Assembly (NCBI GenBank): GCA_902786595.1
Contig: CADADB010000009.1
Span: forward strand, 1-64,000
DNA: 64,000 nucleotides
Direction of reading: 5' to 3'
Source: an uncultured Bacteroidota bacterium
Lineage (GTDB): Bacteria > Bacteroidota > Bacteroidia > Bacteroidales > WCHB1-69
Shown: positions 1 through 9,179 of the stretch, piece by piece
Layout: each line of letters opens with the position of its first letter
Position numbering within the stretch: the stretch's first letter is position 1
Program-made: the position numbers and the translations under genes
Notes under the pieces: model-generated
The model's database searches: none
What the model was told of the DNA's origin: nothing
Seen by the model: the letters and a program-made list of their open reading frames with translations, nothing else

Positions 1-368
1 CGGCTTACGCCAGCGGCGCTCAGCAGGTTGCACATCAGCTTGGCACCGATGGAAGTGCGGGGCTTGTCCTTGCGATCCTGACGGGCATAGCCAAAATAGG
101 GAATGACAGCGATGATGCTGCGTGCCGAGGCGCGCTTGGCGGCATCGATGGCGATTAATAGCTCAATGATGTTGTCAGCAGGAGCGAAGGTCGGCTGGAT
201 GATGAACACATCGCGTCCGCGAATGGTCTCGTTGAAATAGACCTGAATTTCACCGTCCTTGAATTGCATGATATCCACAGAAAGGAGTGGCTTGTGAAGA
301 CAATCAGCAATGCGCTGTGCCAACTCTGGATTCGCCCGACCGGCAACCAATACGTAATTTTGATCCAT
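1..368 (-). CDS. prs: Ribose-phosphate pyrophosphokinase (PRPP synthase), partial
   Basis: Makes phosphoribosyl pyrophosphate from ribose 5-phosphate and ATP for nucleotide, His and Trp synthesis. The first 122 residues are visible; the C-terminal part lies beyond the window start. The protein begins MDQNYVLVAGRANPELAQ and shows the family blocks FKDGEIQVYFNETIRGRD, IIQPTFAPADN and YFGYARQDRKDKPRTSI; the last holds the conserved ATP-binding Arg-Gln-Asp segment. The start at 368 is set by a Bacteroidota-type promoter at 413-444, which leaves a leader of about 40 nt. Identification is firm; only the truncation limits it. Confidence 0.95.
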   Translation of the reverse strand, partial: MDQNYVLVAGRANPELAQRIADCLHKPLLSVDIMQFKDGEIQVYFNETIRGRDVFIIQPTFAPADNIIELLIAIDAAKRASARSIIAVIPYFGYARQDRKDKPRTSIGAKLMCNLLSAAGVS

Positions 369-412
369 AAGTGATTGATATTTGATATTTTACGTTTTTG
401 ATTTTTGAAATA

Positions 413-444
413 CAAAAATAATCACTTATCGTGGATTCTCCAAA
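413..444 (-). promoter_or_regulatory. Bacteroidota-type promoter of prs
   Basis: On the minus strand, TTTG (444-441), 20 nt, then TATTTTTG (420-413). This matches the -33/-7 arrangement of the Bacteroidota primary sigma factor and sits 45 nt before the prs start. Confidence 0.65.
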
Positions 445-530
445 AAAAGATATTATTAGTTATGAACAATGGCGGTTTGCGATTTACGGTTTGCGATTTT
501 AGGAAATGGTATCTTACTATTCCAAAATCA

Positions 531-583
531 CACGTCCTACGTCCTACGTCTAACGTCTCAAGTCTAACGTCCTACGTCTAATA
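531..583. repeat. Short tandem repeat of 8-9 bp units
   Basis: Degenerate direct repeats of the type (A)CGTCCTACGTCTA fill the space downstream of the lipoprotein gene. They belong to a set of different-sequence tandem repeats occupying many intergenic gaps of this window. Confidence 0.7.
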
Positions 584-1130
584 TCTCTTCGATTTCCGAT
601 TCGGATTTCCCGAGGATGGTGAGATATTGTTGGAAGACGGGGGTGAGGGAGTCGTTGGGGAAGCGGTTGATGAAGTCGCGGTATTCGCTTTCGGCGCTGC
701 GCCAGTCGCCGAGGATGTCGTCATAGACGATAGCCCGCTGCCAATAGCAGAGCTTGGCTTGGTCGTGTTGTGGAAACTGTTCCTGGAATTGGTTGAATAT
801 GGCGAGGGCACGTTTCGCGTTGGTTGCCCTTGATGCGGGATTGTTGGCCGCCTTGGCCAGAATCATGCTGCCCACACCGGCGCGGTAGAGCATTCCCGGT
901 GCCAGCGTGTCCTGCGGGTGCGATTCCGCAAAGGCCATCGCCCGTGTGATGAACTCGTTGAAAGCCGTTGTGTCGATACGCCCGACTATCGCGTACAACG
1001 AGTCGGAATAGTGGTAAGCGGCCATCAATGAGTCGGTTTCCGCTTTGATTTCCGTTTTCGTTGCATGATCCTTGCCGCCACACGCCGCCAACAACAATCC
1101 TGCCCATAATATCGTGATAAATCTCTTCAT
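564..1130 (-). CDS. TPR-like lipoprotein
   Basis: Predicted 188-residue lipoprotein: a signal peptide with lipobox LLAAC (Cys17) directs it to the envelope. The rest is helical, with tetratricopeptide-like pairs (YRAGVGSMILAKAAN, KRALAIFNQFQEQFP, SAESEYRDFINRFPND), recalling BamD/YbgF-type periplasmic TPR proteins. It is far shorter than BamD, so it is probably a simple protein-interaction module. It lies 57 bp downstream of def on the same strand and could be transcribed with ruvX-def, although a tandem repeat separates it from def. The exact function is unknown. Confidence 0.8.
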   Translation of the reverse strand: MKRFITILWAGLLLAACGGKDHATKTEIKAETDSLMAAYHYSDSLYAIVGRIDTTAFNEFITRAMAFAESHPQDTLAPGMLYRAGVGSMILAKAANNPASRATNAKRALAIFNQFQEQFPQHDQAKLCYWQRAIVYDDILGDWRSAESEYRDFINRFPNDSLTPVFQQYLTILGKSESEIEEILDVGR

Positions 1131-1138
1131 CTTATCCT

Positions 1139-1203
1139 CTCATCGTTTCATCGTTTCATCGCTTCTTCGTCTCATCGCTTCATCGCTTCATCGTTTCATC
1201 GTC
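1139..1203. repeat. Tandem repeat of TCATCGTT/TCATCGCT units
   Basis: About eight degenerate 8-bp units. The repeat runs into the 3' end of def, so the last codons of def (Met-Lys-Arg-stop) are written in the repeat. Confidence 0.8.
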
Positions 1204-1739
1204 TTATACGCCGGATGCACCTTTCCGCCAGCGATGTCGTTGAGCGGGCGTTTGAGCACCATCTTCTTGATTTGGGAGAGGTTGTCGGTGAAGACTTTGC
1301 CCTCCAGATGATCGTATTCGTGCTGGATGATGCGGGCTAAAACGCCGTTGATGTCGCAGTCGTGGAATTCGCCGTTCTCGTCATAGTAGGTGATGTGGAT
1401 GTCGGACTTGCGGATGACCTCTTCGTTGATTTTGGGCAAGCTGAGGCAGCCCTCCGCGAAGGGGACATCCTTGCCGAAACGGTCGGTGATGGTAGGGTTG
1501 ATAAACGCGCCCTTGAACGGCTCGTGGTCGGGGTAAATCTCCTTATAAGGGGTGGAGTCAACCACGAACACGCGGACGGATTTGCCAACTTGGGGCGCGG
1601 CAAGACCTACGCCGTCAGCATTGTACATCGTTTCATACAAATCCGCCACAAAGGTTTTCAGGGTGGCGTCGTTCAGGTCAACTTCCACGGCCGTTTTCCG
1701 AAGCACGGGCTGTCCGTACAAATAAATGGGTAATATCAT
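1188..1739 (-). CDS. def: Peptide deformylase
   Basis: Removes the N-formyl group from nascent proteins. The 183-residue protein carries all three metal/catalytic motifs: GVGLAAPQ (43-50), EGCLS (96-100, ligand Cys98) and HEYDH (140-144, two His ligands and the catalytic Glu). Length is normal for the family. The start overlaps the ruvX stop by four bases (ATGA), so the two are translationally coupled. The C-terminal tail ends inside a tandem repeat, showing that the repeat can extend into coding sequence without harm. Confidence 0.97.
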   Translation of the reverse strand: MILPIYLYGQPVLRKTAVEVDLNDATLKTFVADLYETMYNADGVGLAAPQVGKSVRVFVVDSTPYKEIYPDHEPFKGAFINPTITDRFGKDVPFAEGCLSLPKINEEVIRKSDIHITYYDENGEFHDCDINGVLARIIQHEYDHLEGKVFTDNLSQIKKMVLKRPLNDIAGGKVHPAYKTMKR

Positions 1740-2188
1740 TGTTCTTTGTCTCTTAAATTAATCAAATCTTGTTGTTCCAGATAGGATTGCAGGATGATGG
1801 CCGCACTCATCTTATCGACTAGTGCCTTGTTTTGGCGGTCCTTCTTCTTCAGCCCGATGTCAATCATCGTCTGGAAGGCGATGCGGGAGGTGAAGCGCTC
1901 GTCCATGCGGGCGAGTTCGGTTCCAGGGGAGATGTTCGGCAGCTCCTTGCGCAGACGGTTGACGAAGGGCTCGATGTAGCGGCACGACTCCGAAGGAGTG
2001 TTGTCCAGTTGCTTGGCCTCCCCGATGACGATGACATCAACCTTCTCTTTTTTGAGGTAATCTTTCAGGAAATCGAAGGATTGCGCCACGGGGATAGTCT
2101 CCAAGGCGTGCGCACAGATCTGCAGTTCGTCCGTAACGGCGAACCCCACACGCTTTTGTCCGTAATCTATGGCCATAATCCTACCCAT
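1736..2188 (-). CDS. ruvX: Holliday junction resolvase-like nuclease RuvX/YqgF
   Basis: RNase H-fold nuclease of the YqgF family, implicated in 16S rRNA 3'-end maturation and possibly Holliday-junction resolution. With the start at 2188 the protein has 150 residues: [18 protein letters not shown] holds the first catalytic Asp (Asp8), VIVIGEAK the central strand, MDERFTS the Glu-containing motif and [14 protein letters not shown] the last catalytic Asp. An upstream in-frame start would add about 45 residues but would begin before the likely promoter (2211-2219), so the shorter start is preferred. It is first in an operon with def. Confidence 0.93.
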   Translation of the reverse strand: MGRIMAIDYGQKRVGFAVTDELQICAHALETIPVAQSFDFLKDYLKKEKVDVIVIGEAKQLDNTPSESCRYIEPFVNRLRKELPNISPGTELARMDERFTSRIAFQTMIDIGLKKKDRQNKALVDKMSAAIILQSYLEQQDLINLRDKEQ

Positions 2189-2210
2189 AACTGGCGTTTT
2201 TTTTCGAGGC

Positions 2211-2219
2211 GCAAAGATA
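2211..2219 (-). promoter_or_regulatory. -7 element of ruvX-def promoter
   Basis: TATCTTTGC on the minus strand, 23 nt before the ruvX start and back to back with the glnS promoter. A clear -33 box at the usual distance was not found. Confidence 0.55.
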
Positions 2220-2245
2220 CGGAATTTTCGGAAACAAAAAAATCG

Positions 2246-2254
2246 TATCTTTGC
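2246..2254 (+). promoter_or_regulatory. -7 element of glnS promoter
   Basis: TATCTTTGC on the plus strand, 35 nt before the glnS start codon. It forms a divergent promoter pair with ruvX. It also supports the short glnS start, since the longer in-frame start at 2169 lies upstream of it. Confidence 0.6.
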
Positions 2255-2288
2255 CGTTTGTTTTTTACCAACCCTAAAACCGAAGAAT

Positions 2289-3920
2289 ATGAATTTCATT
2301 GAGCAAATTATCGAAGAAGACATCCAGAACCGGAAAAACGATGCGAAAGTATATACCCGATTTCCACCGGAACCGAACGGCTATCTGCATATCGGCCATG
2401 CCAAGTCCATCTGTCTGAACTTCGGTATCGCTCAGAAATACGGCGGCAAGACCAACCTGCGCTTTGATGATACCAACCCCGTGAAGGAAGACACCGAATA
2501 TGTGGATTCCATCCGGGACGACATCAAATGGCTGGGTTTCCAGTGGGCGGAAGAGCATTACGCTTCCGACTACTTCGACCAGCTTTACCTTTGGGCGGAG
2601 CAGCTCATCCAGGAGGGCTTGGCGTATGTGGATGACCAGACGCAGGAGGAGATCAGCAAGGGTAGGGGAGTGCCCACCGCCCCTGGTGTGGAAAGTCCTT
2701 ACCGCAACCGCAGCGTGGAGGAGAACCTCGACCTCTTCCGCCGCATGAAGGCGGGCGAGTTCCCGGACGGCAGCCGCGTGCTCCGTGCCAAAATCGACAT
2801 GGCATCGCCCAACATGCACTTCCGCGACCCCATCATGTACCGCATCCTGCACGCCGACCATCACCGCACGGGCAGCAAGTGGTGCATCTACCCGATGTAC
2901 GACTTCGCGCACGGTCAGAGCGACTCCATCGAGGGCATCACGCACTCAATATGTACCCTCGAATTTGAGGTGCACCGTCCGCTCTATGACTGGTTCTGTG
3001 AAGCGCTGAAGATCCATCATCCGCAGCAAATCGAGTTTGCGCGACTGAACCTCAACTATACCATCATGAGCAAGCGCAAACTGTTGCAACTCGTTAAGGA
3101 ACATTATGTTAACGGTTGGGACGACCCGCGTATGCCTACCATCTGTGGTCTGCGCCGTAGAGGTTACACTCCTGCGGCTATCCGCAACTTCGCCGAAACC
3201 GTCGGTGTGGCCAAGCGCGACAATATCATCGACGTCTCCCTGCTCGAATTCTGCGCACGCGAGGACCTCAACAAGACTGCTATCCGCACGATGGCCGTCC
3301 TCGACCCGGTGAAACTCATCATCGACAATTATCCTGAGGATCAGGTGGAGATGATGGATGCCGTCAACAATCCCGAGGATGAGACTGCTGGCACCCGTAA
3401 GATCCCGTTTGCCAAGGAGTTGTGGATTGAGCGTGCCGACTTCCGCGAGAATGCCGACAAGAAGTTCTACCGTCTCTCCATCGACCGTGAGGTGCGTTTG
3501 AAATACGCCTACATCATCAAGTGCACGCACATCGTGAAAGACGAAAACGGCGAGATCACCGAGATTCACTGTACCTACGATCCGCTGACCAAGAGCGGTA
3601 TGCCCGACAGCAACCGCAAGGTGAAGGCGACGATTCACTGGGTGCCCGTGAAACACGCCAAAGCCGCTGAGGTACGTCTTTTCGACCGCCTCTTCAGCGT
3701 GCCCGCCCCCGACGATTGCGAAGAAGGCAAAACCTTCCTCGACAACCTGAACCCTAACTCCTTGGAAATCAAGCAAGCTTGGGTGGAAGAAGGTCTTACT
3801 TACGAGAAGGCATCCACTATCAAGCACTTCCAGTTCGAGCGTATCGGATACTTCTATTGCGATCCCGACTCGAATGAGGAGAAGCTGGTGTTCAACAAGA
3901 CCGTTAGTTTGAAACAATAG
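2289..3920 (+). CDS. glnS: Glutaminyl-tRNA synthetase
   Basis: Charges tRNA-Gln with glutamine in the cytoplasm. The 543-residue protein shows the class I signatures [16 protein letters not shown] (HIGH at 34-37) and MSKRK (260-264), the GlnRS/GluRS catalytic block [15 protein letters not shown], and the beta-barrel anticodon-binding domains in its C-terminal half. Length matches bacterial GlnRS. The Met at 2289 is chosen because the upstream in-frame extension precedes the promoter and lacks family similarity. It is apparently monocistronic and divergent from ruvX-def. Confidence 0.97.
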   Translation: MNFIEQIIEEDIQNRKNDAKVYTRFPPEPNGYLHIGHAKSICLNFGIAQKYGGKTNLRFDDTNPVKEDTEYVDSIRDDIKWLGFQWAEEHYASDYFDQLYLWAEQLIQEGLAYVDDQTQEEISKGRGVPTAPGVESPYRNRSVEENLDLFRRMKAGEFPDGSRVLRAKIDMASPNMHFRDPIMYRILHADHHRTGSKWCIYPMYDFAHGQSDSIEGITHSICTLEFEVHRPLYDWFCEALKIHHPQQIEFARLNLNYTIMSKRKLLQLVKEHYVNGWDDPRMPTICGLRRRGYTPAAIRNFAETVGVAKRDNIIDVSLLEFCAREDLNKTAIRTMAVLDPVKLIIDNYPEDQVEMMDAVNNPEDETAGTRKIPFAKELWIERADFRENADKKFYRLSIDREVRLKYAYIIKCTHIVKDENGEITEIHCTYDPLTKSGMPDSNRKVKATIHWVPVKHAKAAEVRLFDRLFSVPAPDDCEEGKTFLDNLNPNSLEIKQAWVEEGLTYEKASTIKHFQFERIGYFYCDPDSNEEKLVFNKTVSLKQ

Positions 3921-4017
3921 TTTTAATTAATAATGGATAGTTGATAATGGATAATTATGAGGGGATTCGAAACGTTTCCCCTCCATTATCAATTATCAAT
4001 TATCAATTATCAATTTA
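3921..4017. repeat. AT-rich tandem repeats (ATCAATT / GATAATG units)
   Basis: The gap after glnS carries two runs, one of ATAATGGATA-like units and one of four ATTATCAATT units ending at the next start codon. No clear promoter box was seen. Confidence 0.7.
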
Positions 4018-4437
4018 ATGAAGAGTTTATTAGATTACGACCCCAAAGTCCTGATGGCTTTCCTCAAAAGTCTGGAGGGCGACCGGAAGTTCAGCGATTT
4101 CCTGATGAACAACGGGTATCGCGAGTTGGAGGCGTTGTCGTCGGCGATACACTCCAACGAGGCGGCGTTGCAATGGCTGTTGGAGAACGGATATCCTGAG
4201 TTTGCGGTGCTGAGCAACGCCATCGACAACGAGGATGCCGCCATTGCGTGGTTAGACAAGTACCATTGCACGTTTTTGGCCACCTTCGCAGCGGCCTGTC
4301 GCAAGGAAACCGAGGCCATCAAATGGTTCGCCGACAATGATTTGCGGCTTTTCATCCTGATTATCAACGAAATCCATCACATCCTGTTGTATCAGTCGTG
4401 GGATGCGAGCGACTTCCACAAGTTTCGGAGGTCGTAG
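4018..4437 (+). CDS. Hypothetical protein, 139 residues
   Basis: Not recognised. Small, helical and cytoplasmic (no signal peptide or membrane segment). It contains loosely repeated units, NNGYRELEALSSAIHSNEAALQWLLENG and the similar stretch YPEFAVLSNAIDNEDAAIAWLDK, spaced about 30 residues apart, like degenerate helical (ankyrin/HEAT-like) repeats. The end is bounded by a strong bidirectional terminator. The repeats suggest a protein-binding role, but nothing in the context identifies a partner. Confidence 0.7.
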   Translation: MKSLLDYDPKVLMAFLKSLEGDRKFSDFLMNNGYRELEALSSAIHSNEAALQWLLENGYPEFAVLSNAIDNEDAAIAWLDKYHCTFLATFAAACRKETEAIKWFADNDLRLFILIINEIHHILLYQSWDASDFHKFRRS

Positions 4438-4449
4438 CGTAAGGATTGT

Positions 4450-4500
4450 CATAAAAAATCGTAGGGTTGTCACAATGTGGCAGCCCTACGATTTTTTATG
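4450..4500. terminator. Bidirectional intrinsic terminator
   Basis: A 17-bp stem (4450-4466 with 4484-4500) has A-rich and T-rich outer halves, so either strand ends in a GC hairpin followed by a U run. It separates the convergent genes at 4018-4437 and 4510-4998. Confidence 0.85.
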
Positions 4501-4509
4501 AGGGGATTT

Positions 4510-4998
4510 TTACACCAGCTCTCCCCAGAATTCCTTTGGCAAATGCACGTTGGGTAAGTTGATGGCTCGCACGAACAGCGGGGCGATTTCCTCATCGGAG
4601 AAACCGGCGATGCCGCAGCCGATGCGCGTCACCAGAAAGGTCAGCTCGGGGTGACAGTCAGCGAACTTGATGAACTCATTGATGTAGGGCACGATGGTTT
4701 CCACGCCGCCCTGCATCGTGGGGATGGCATAACTCTGTCCTTGCAAACCGACTCCTTGTCCCATGACCGCGCCGAATTTTTCGACCGCGATTCTCGCAGC
4801 ACCGCCTGCGTGCATCCCTGCTAAATTGCTTCCGAACACAAAAATCTCGTTGTCTTTCAGCGTGGTTATGTTGTTGGGAGTGATGCGGTTGCGGAACGTG
4901 ATCTTGTCGCCCAGCCCATTCGTTTTGGAAACATTGTTTATGTTTTCAGACTGATGCCCAGTCTCTTCCTGTTGATTTTTGAATCTTTTTGTAAACAT
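4510..4998 (-). CDS. Macro-domain-like protein (A1S_2505-type)
   Basis: 162 residues. After a 40-residue polar N-terminal extension comes EIFVFGSNLAGMHAGGAARIA, YAIPTMQGGVETIVPYINEF and LTFLVTRIGCGIAGFSDEEIAPLF. This pattern is seen in a widespread family of phage and plasmid proteins annotated as A1S_2505 phage-homologue domains. It resembles macro (ADP-ribose-binding) folds in its glycine-rich loops and the RIGCGIAGF motif. Binding or hydrolysis of an ADP-ribose-like ligand is an inference from that resemblance. Monocistronic, ending at the shared terminator. Confidence 0.7.
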   Translation of the reverse strand: MFTKRFKNQQEETGHQSENINNVSKTNGLGDKITFRNRITPNNITTLKDNEIFVFGSNLAGMHAGGAARIAVEKFGAVMGQGVGLQGQSYAIPTMQGGVETIVPYINEFIKFADCHPELTFLVTRIGCGIAGFSDEEIAPLFVRAINLPNVHLPKEFWGELV

Positions 4999-5097
4999 AA
5001 TGGGGATTTAAAATTGATGATGCATTTAAGATAAGGACAACAAACAACCCTCTAGGGCAGATTGTCCGGTTCCAAAGAGGTTGATTTTGGAAGAAAA

Positions 5098-6777
5098 TCA
5101 CTTGTAGAGATCCAAAACCGTGTTCCCGACATTGATGAGGTGGTCGGCGACACGTTCGGAGTTCTGCGCCAGGGAGAGGTATTCTGCACCGACAGCTGGG
5201 CTGCAGGTACCGTCGTTCAAACGGCGGATGTGATTGCGCTCCATCTCGTCGGTCAGGTCATCGATCTGATCTTCAATGACATTCGCCCGTTTTAGGGCCT
5301 CTATGTCTTTATGGTGATAGGCATACGTCACCTCGTCATAAAGGTTGTTCACCAGCTTTTCCATCTGAAGGATTTCGTCGGTGGCCTCTTTTGAGAATCT
5401 GGCGTCCTGTTCCTTCAGGGAGTCAGCGTATTCCACGATGTTTTCAGCGTAGTCGCCGACACGCTCCAAATCGCTGACGGTGCGGATAGTGGAGGTCAGG
5501 TAGGCCTGGTCATAGCTGCTGAAGCTGTTCTCCGAAAGGGCGATGGAATAACGTAAAAGTTCTTTGTTTAGGAAGTTAAGAGTCTTTTCTACCTGTCTGA
5601 ATTCTTCAATCTCGGAGTAGTCCATGGTGGTGATGATCTTGATAGCGCGCCTGAAATTGGTGATGGCCATCTCGGCCATGTTCTCGATTTCGCTTTTGAA
5701 CTGGCGGAGTGCCACGGCTGGGGTGGAGAGCATGGATGGGTCGAGGAATTTGAGGCGTGGACGTCCGTCATTGGGATCATTTTTCTCGGGAACAATCCGG
5801 CATGCGGTGTTCACCAGAAGGTTGGTCATCGGTAGTGCCACGAGCATGGTGCATACGTTGAAGAAGGTGTGGAACATGGCGAGCTGCACCTGCGGGGTAT
5901 TCGGGAACCAACGTTCAAAGAGGGTGCCGAAACTCCAAACGCCGGCAGTCGAGATCCGCAGAATCAAGGCAAGCAGTAAGAATATAATAACACCCATCAC
6001 GTTGAATATGAGATGGATGAGTGCAGTCCGTTTGGCATTGGTGCCGCTGGTCATACCGGCGATCATGGCCACCACGCAGGAACCGATGTTGGAACCCATG
6101 GTCAGATAGATACCTTGGTTTAGACTTACAAGTCCGGTGACGACCATTGTGATGGCAATGGAGGTCATCACAGACGACGATTGGATGATAGCCGTGAACA
6201 GGGCGCCGATGACGACCAAAAGTATCGGGTTGCTGATACTGGCGAGCATGGTTTTCACTTCCGGAAGTGCGGCAAATTCGTCCATGGCCGAGGACATCAT
6301 ACTCAGACCCACAAACAACATGCCGAAGCCGGTGAGGATGCCGCCGGTCTGTTTCCATTTGTCGCGTTTGGCGAAAAGCGAGATGAAGGCGCCGATGCCC
6401 GCGAACGCAGCGAAAATGATGGTGGTGGAGATGCTGTTGCGCCCGAACATACCCAAGGCCACCAACTGGGCGGTAACCGTGGTGCCGATGTTGGAGCCAT
6501 AGATGATGGTGGCCGCCTGTGCGAGACTCATGATGCCCACGTTCACGAAACCGATGACCATCACCGTGACGGCGCCGCTGCTCTGGATGGCGGCAGTGCC
6601 CACGAGACCGATACCGACGCCCACCCATTTGTTGTCACCCGTTTTCGCGAACAGCCGTCTTAATTTCCGGCTGCTTGCGGACTCCAGGTTGTTGCTCATC
6701 ATCTGGCAGGCCACCAGAAAAACCCCGATGCCTGCAATCAACGTCAATATCGCGATAATAACACTTGTGACACCCAT
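5098..6777 (-). CDS. Na/Pi cotransporter family membrane protein with PhoU-like tail
   Basis: 559 residues. The N-terminal half contains two inverted Na/Pi-cotransporter (NptA/YjbB) repeats with the signature motifs AAIQSSGAV (63-71) and AIIQSSSVM (196-204) inside about eight to ten membrane helices. The C-terminal 200 residues are helical and PhoU-like. The expected role is sodium-coupled phosphate movement across the inner membrane, with the PhoU-like region as a regulatory part. A leader of about 140 nt separates the gene from a candidate promoter at 6921-6929. Length and domain order are typical. Confidence 0.92.
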   Translation of the reverse strand: MGVTSVIIAILTLIAGIGVFLVACQMMSNNLESASSRKLRRLFAKTGDNKWVGVGIGLVGTAAIQSSGAVTVMVIGFVNVGIMSLAQAATIIYGSNIGTTVTAQLVALGMFGRNSISTTIIFAAFAGIGAFISLFAKRDKWKQTGGILTGFGMLFVGLSMMSSAMDEFAALPEVKTMLASISNPILLVVIGALFTAIIQSSSVMTSIAITMVVTGLVSLNQGIYLTMGSNIGSCVVAMIAGMTSGTNAKRTALIHLIFNVMGVIIFLLLALILRISTAGVWSFGTLFERWFPNTPQVQLAMFHTFFNVCTMLVALPMTNLLVNTACRIVPEKNDPNDGRPRLKFLDPSMLSTPAVALRQFKSEIENMAEMAITNFRRAIKIITTMDYSEIEEFRQVEKTLNFLNKELLRYSIALSENSFSSYDQAYLTSTIRTVSDLERVGDYAENIVEYADSLKEQDARFSKEATDEILQMEKLVNNLYDEVTYAYHHKDIEALKRANVIEDQIDDLTDEMERNHIRRLNDGTCSPAVGAEYLSLAQNSERVADHLINVGNTVLDLYK

Positions 6778-6920
6778 TGTCTTGTTGATTATTGATTATA
6801 TGTGGTGTTTGTAGGGTACATTTCTTTCAACTTTGAAAAAAAAGGCGCAAAACCTGAATGGTCCCGCACCATGAACTCAAACAACCTTGTAAAAACTTTT
6901 CGGCAATCTAACATACGGCT

Positions 6921-6929
6921 GCAAATATA
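6921..6929 (-). promoter_or_regulatory. Candidate -7 element of Na/Pi cotransporter gene
   Basis: TATATTTGC on the minus strand about 140 nt before the start codon. The leader contains a small hairpin (ATGGT/ACCAT). The -33 box is weak. Confidence 0.4.
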
Positions 6930-7013
6930 CAATTTTTTTGATATGGAAACACCGTGCCGAAAAATAGTTCGCGTGATAGGAAAAAACGACTAACTGCTAA
7001 CTACTAATTATCA

Positions 7014-8255
7014 TCACCCTCCGAAATCATCGTAATGCACCATCTCTTTCGTGACGCCTAAACTGTCGAGCATTTTCAGGACGGCCTGCAGCATCATGGG
7101 CGGACCACAGATGTAGTATTCGATGTCCTCGGGCGCGGGATGATTCTTCAGATACTGCTCGTAAATCACGTCGTGGATGAAGCCCGTGGGACCGGTCCAG
7201 TGGTCCTCGGGGAGGGCGTCGGAGAGGGCGACGTGGAACTCGAAGTTGTCGTGTTCCGCCGCGAGCCGCTCGAATTCGTCCATGTAGAAGAGTTCCTTGC
7301 GCGAACGGCCGCCGTACCAGAAGGTGGTCTTCCGTAGCGTATGTTTCACTTTGAATTGGTCGAAGATGTGCGAGCGCATGGGGGCCATGCCCGCGCCGCC
7401 GCCGATGAACATCATCTCGCGGTCGGTCTCCTCCACGAAGAAGTCACCGTAAGGTCCTGACACAAAGACTTTGTCGCCCGGCTTCAGATTGTAGATGTAG
7501 GATGATGCCACGCCGGGATTCACCTTCTCCATTCGACCTTTCTTGCGGTTGAAGGGTGGGGTGGCGATGCGCACGTTGAGCATCACGATGCCGTTCTCCG
7601 CCGGGTGGTTGGCCATCGAGTAGGCGCGCACCGTCGGGGTTCCGTTCTTCATCCGCAGGTTGAAAAGTCCCATCTTCTGCCAGTCGGCGCGGTAGGGTTC
7701 TTCCACATCCATGTCGGAGAAGTTGACGGTGCCGGCAGGGATGTCGATCTGGATGTAGCCGCCGGAGCGGAAGTCCATGACCTCGCCCTCGGGCAGCCGC
7801 AGCACCAGCTCTTTGATGAAGGTGGCCACGTTGTGGTTGGAGACAACCGTACATTCCCACTTCTTGATGCCGAAGAAGCTCTCGGGGATTTCGATTTCCA
7901 TGTCCTCGCGCACCTTCACCTGACAGAAGAGGCGGTAGTGGTCGGCGGCCTCCTTGCGGGAGATGTGCGCCAGCTCGGTGGGCAGGATCTCGCCGCCGCC
8001 GCTGAGCACTTTGCCCCGGCACGTGCCGCAGGAACCGCCCCCGCCGCACGCCGACGGCACAAAGACCTTCCCGTCGGCCAGCGCCTGCAACAACGTACAC
8101 CCGCGCTCATGCTCGATCTCCTTCTTTCCGTTGATGTTGATCTTCACCGATCCCTCGGGAATCATCTTCTTGCGGGCGAACAACAAAATTCCGACCAGTA
8201 ACCAGATGATTACCAGGAAGATGATGATTGCGGATATGATGGTTAAGATGTTCAT
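7014..8255 (-). CDS. nqrF: Na+-translocating NADH:quinone reductase subunit F
   Basis: Electron-entry subunit of Na+-NQR: oxidises NADH through FAD and a [2Fe-2S] centre. The 413-residue protein has an N-terminal membrane anchor (about 3-27), a plant-type ferredoxin domain with cluster ligands Cys70, Cys76, Cys79 and Cys111 ([12 protein letters not shown] and RLFCQ), an FAD domain with RAYSMANHP, and an NADH domain with [13 protein letters not shown] and YYICGPPMM. Complete and normal in length. It lies downstream of nqrE, from which a repeat-bearing gap of about 100 bp separates it. Confidence 0.97.
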   Translation of the reverse strand: MNILTIISAIIIFLVIIWLLVGILLFARKKMIPEGSVKININGKKEIEHERGCTLLQALADGKVFVPSACGGGGSCGTCRGKVLSGGGEILPTELAHISRKEAADHYRLFCQVKVREDMEIEIPESFFGIKKWECTVVSNHNVATFIKELVLRLPEGEVMDFRSGGYIQIDIPAGTVNFSDMDVEEPYRADWQKMGLFNLRMKNGTPTVRAYSMANHPAENGIVMLNVRIATPPFNRKKGRMEKVNPGVASSYIYNLKPGDKVFVSGPYGDFFVEETDREMMFIGGGAGMAPMRSHIFDQFKVKHTLRKTTFWYGGRSRKELFYMDEFERLAAEHDNFEFHVALSDALPEDHWTGPTGFIHDVIYEQYLKNHPAPEDIEYYICGPPMMLQAVLKMLDSLGVTKEMVHYDDFGG

Positions 8256-8270
8256 AGTCTAATTCGTTTT

Positions 8271-8331
8271 ACCCCCCCCCCCTGCCCTTCGGGCATCCCC
8301 CCTAAAGGGGGGAATGGTCCTTCGACCGTAT
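8271..8331. repeat. C-rich palindromic repeat, copy 1
   Basis: A run of eleven C, a GCCCTTCGGGC hairpin, a CCCCCCTAAAGGGGGG palindrome and TGGTCCTTCGACCGTAT. Almost the same 60-bp unit recurs at 9090-9149, so nqrE is flanked by direct copies. Confidence 0.9.
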
Positions 8332-8359
8332 TATTCTTAATTCTTAATTCTTAATTATT

Positions 8360-8962
8360 CTACATTCCCAGGAACGCCATAAATCCCATGCCCAGCAGTC
8401 CCGTGATGATGTAGGCGATACCGTTGCCTTGCAGTTTGGGCGGGATTTTCGCGTATTTGAGGCGCTCGCGGATGGCGGCGAAGGCGGTGATGGCTAATAG
8501 CCAGCCGATGCCGGAACCGAGCGCGTAGGCCAGACTGTGCGCCACGGTGGGGAAGTGGCGCTCCTGCATGAAGAGCGAGCCGCCAAGGATGGCACAGTTC
8601 ACGGCAATCAGCGGCAGGAAGATGCCCAACGTCATGTACAGCGCCGGAAGATACCGTTCGAAGACCATCTCCAACAGCTGCACGATGCCCGCAATCACCG
8701 CGATGAAGATGATCAGCGACAGGAACGAGAGATCCGTGCCGGCAAAGCTCGCGCTCAGCCACGTCAACGCCCCTTCGCGGAGCAGGTATTTGTCGATTAG
8801 GTAGTTGACGGGCACGGTAACGGTCAGCACGAAGCAGACGGCCAGTCCCAACCCGAAGGCGGTCTTCACGTTCTTGGAAACGGCCAGATAGGAGCACATG
8901 CCCAAGAAGTAGGCGAAGACCATGTTGTCGATGAAGACGGAGCGTATGAAGATATCGAACAT
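8360..8962 (-). CDS. nqrE: Na+-translocating NADH:quinone reductase subunit E
   Basis: Integral membrane subunit of Na+-NQR, homologous to NqrD and to RnfA. 200 residues in about six membrane helices; the opening FIRSVFIDNMVFAYFLGMCSYL and the central LLEMVFERYLPALYMTLGIFLPLIAVNCAILGG-type region (Cys within VNCAIL) are diagnostic, the Cys being one that binds the intramembrane iron centre. No Bacteroidota promoter was found in its 217-bp upstream gap, so it probably depends on read-through from the methyltransferase gene, an arrangement created by the island that separates it from nqrD. Confidence 0.95.
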   Translation of the reverse strand: MFDIFIRSVFIDNMVFAYFLGMCSYLAVSKNVKTAFGLGLAVCFVLTVTVPVNYLIDKYLLREGALTWLSASFAGTDLSFLSLIIFIAVIAGIVQLLEMVFERYLPALYMTLGIFLPLIAVNCAILGGSLFMQERHFPTVAHSLAYALGSGIGWLLAITAFAAIRERLKYAKIPPKLQGNGIAYIITGLLGMGFMAFLGM

Positions 8963-9081
8963 TGCGGTTTGCGGTTTGCGGTTTACGATTTACGATTTAC
9001 GATTATTGTTTGTTGCTGCCCCACACTGTGCTTCGCTTGTGTGGGGATATTAGCGCTTCGCGCGTTTTGCCCCTTCGGGGC
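8963..9081. repeat. Tandem heptamers and TTCG-loop hairpins upstream of nqrE
   Basis: 8963-9003 holds GCGGTTT/ACGATTT heptamers. 9019-9046 is a hairpin with stem CCCCACAC/GTGTGGGG, and 9069-9081 is GCCCCTTCGGGGC followed on the plus strand by a T run. With the C-rich unit at 9090-9149 this is a dense block of inverted repeats with no coding sequence. Confidence 0.8.
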
Positions 9082-9089
9082 TGCTTTTT

Positions 9090-9149
9090 ACCCCCCCCCC
9101 TGCCCTTCGGGCATCCCCCCTAAAGGGGGGAAGGGTCCTTCGACCGTAT
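9090..9149. repeat. C-rich palindromic repeat, copy 2
   Basis: Near-identical to 8271-8331 in the same orientation (ten C, GCCCTTCGGGC, CCCCCCTAAAGGGGGG, GGTCCTTCGACCGTAT). Confidence 0.9.
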
Positions 9150-9179
9150 CTTTCATTCAGCATTCATAATTTTTAATTC

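Noticed and set aside
6838-6880. Possible riboswitch in the Na/Pi cotransporter leader
   Set aside because: Only a 5-bp hairpin (ATGGT/ACCAT) is evident; no known riboswitch core could be matched.
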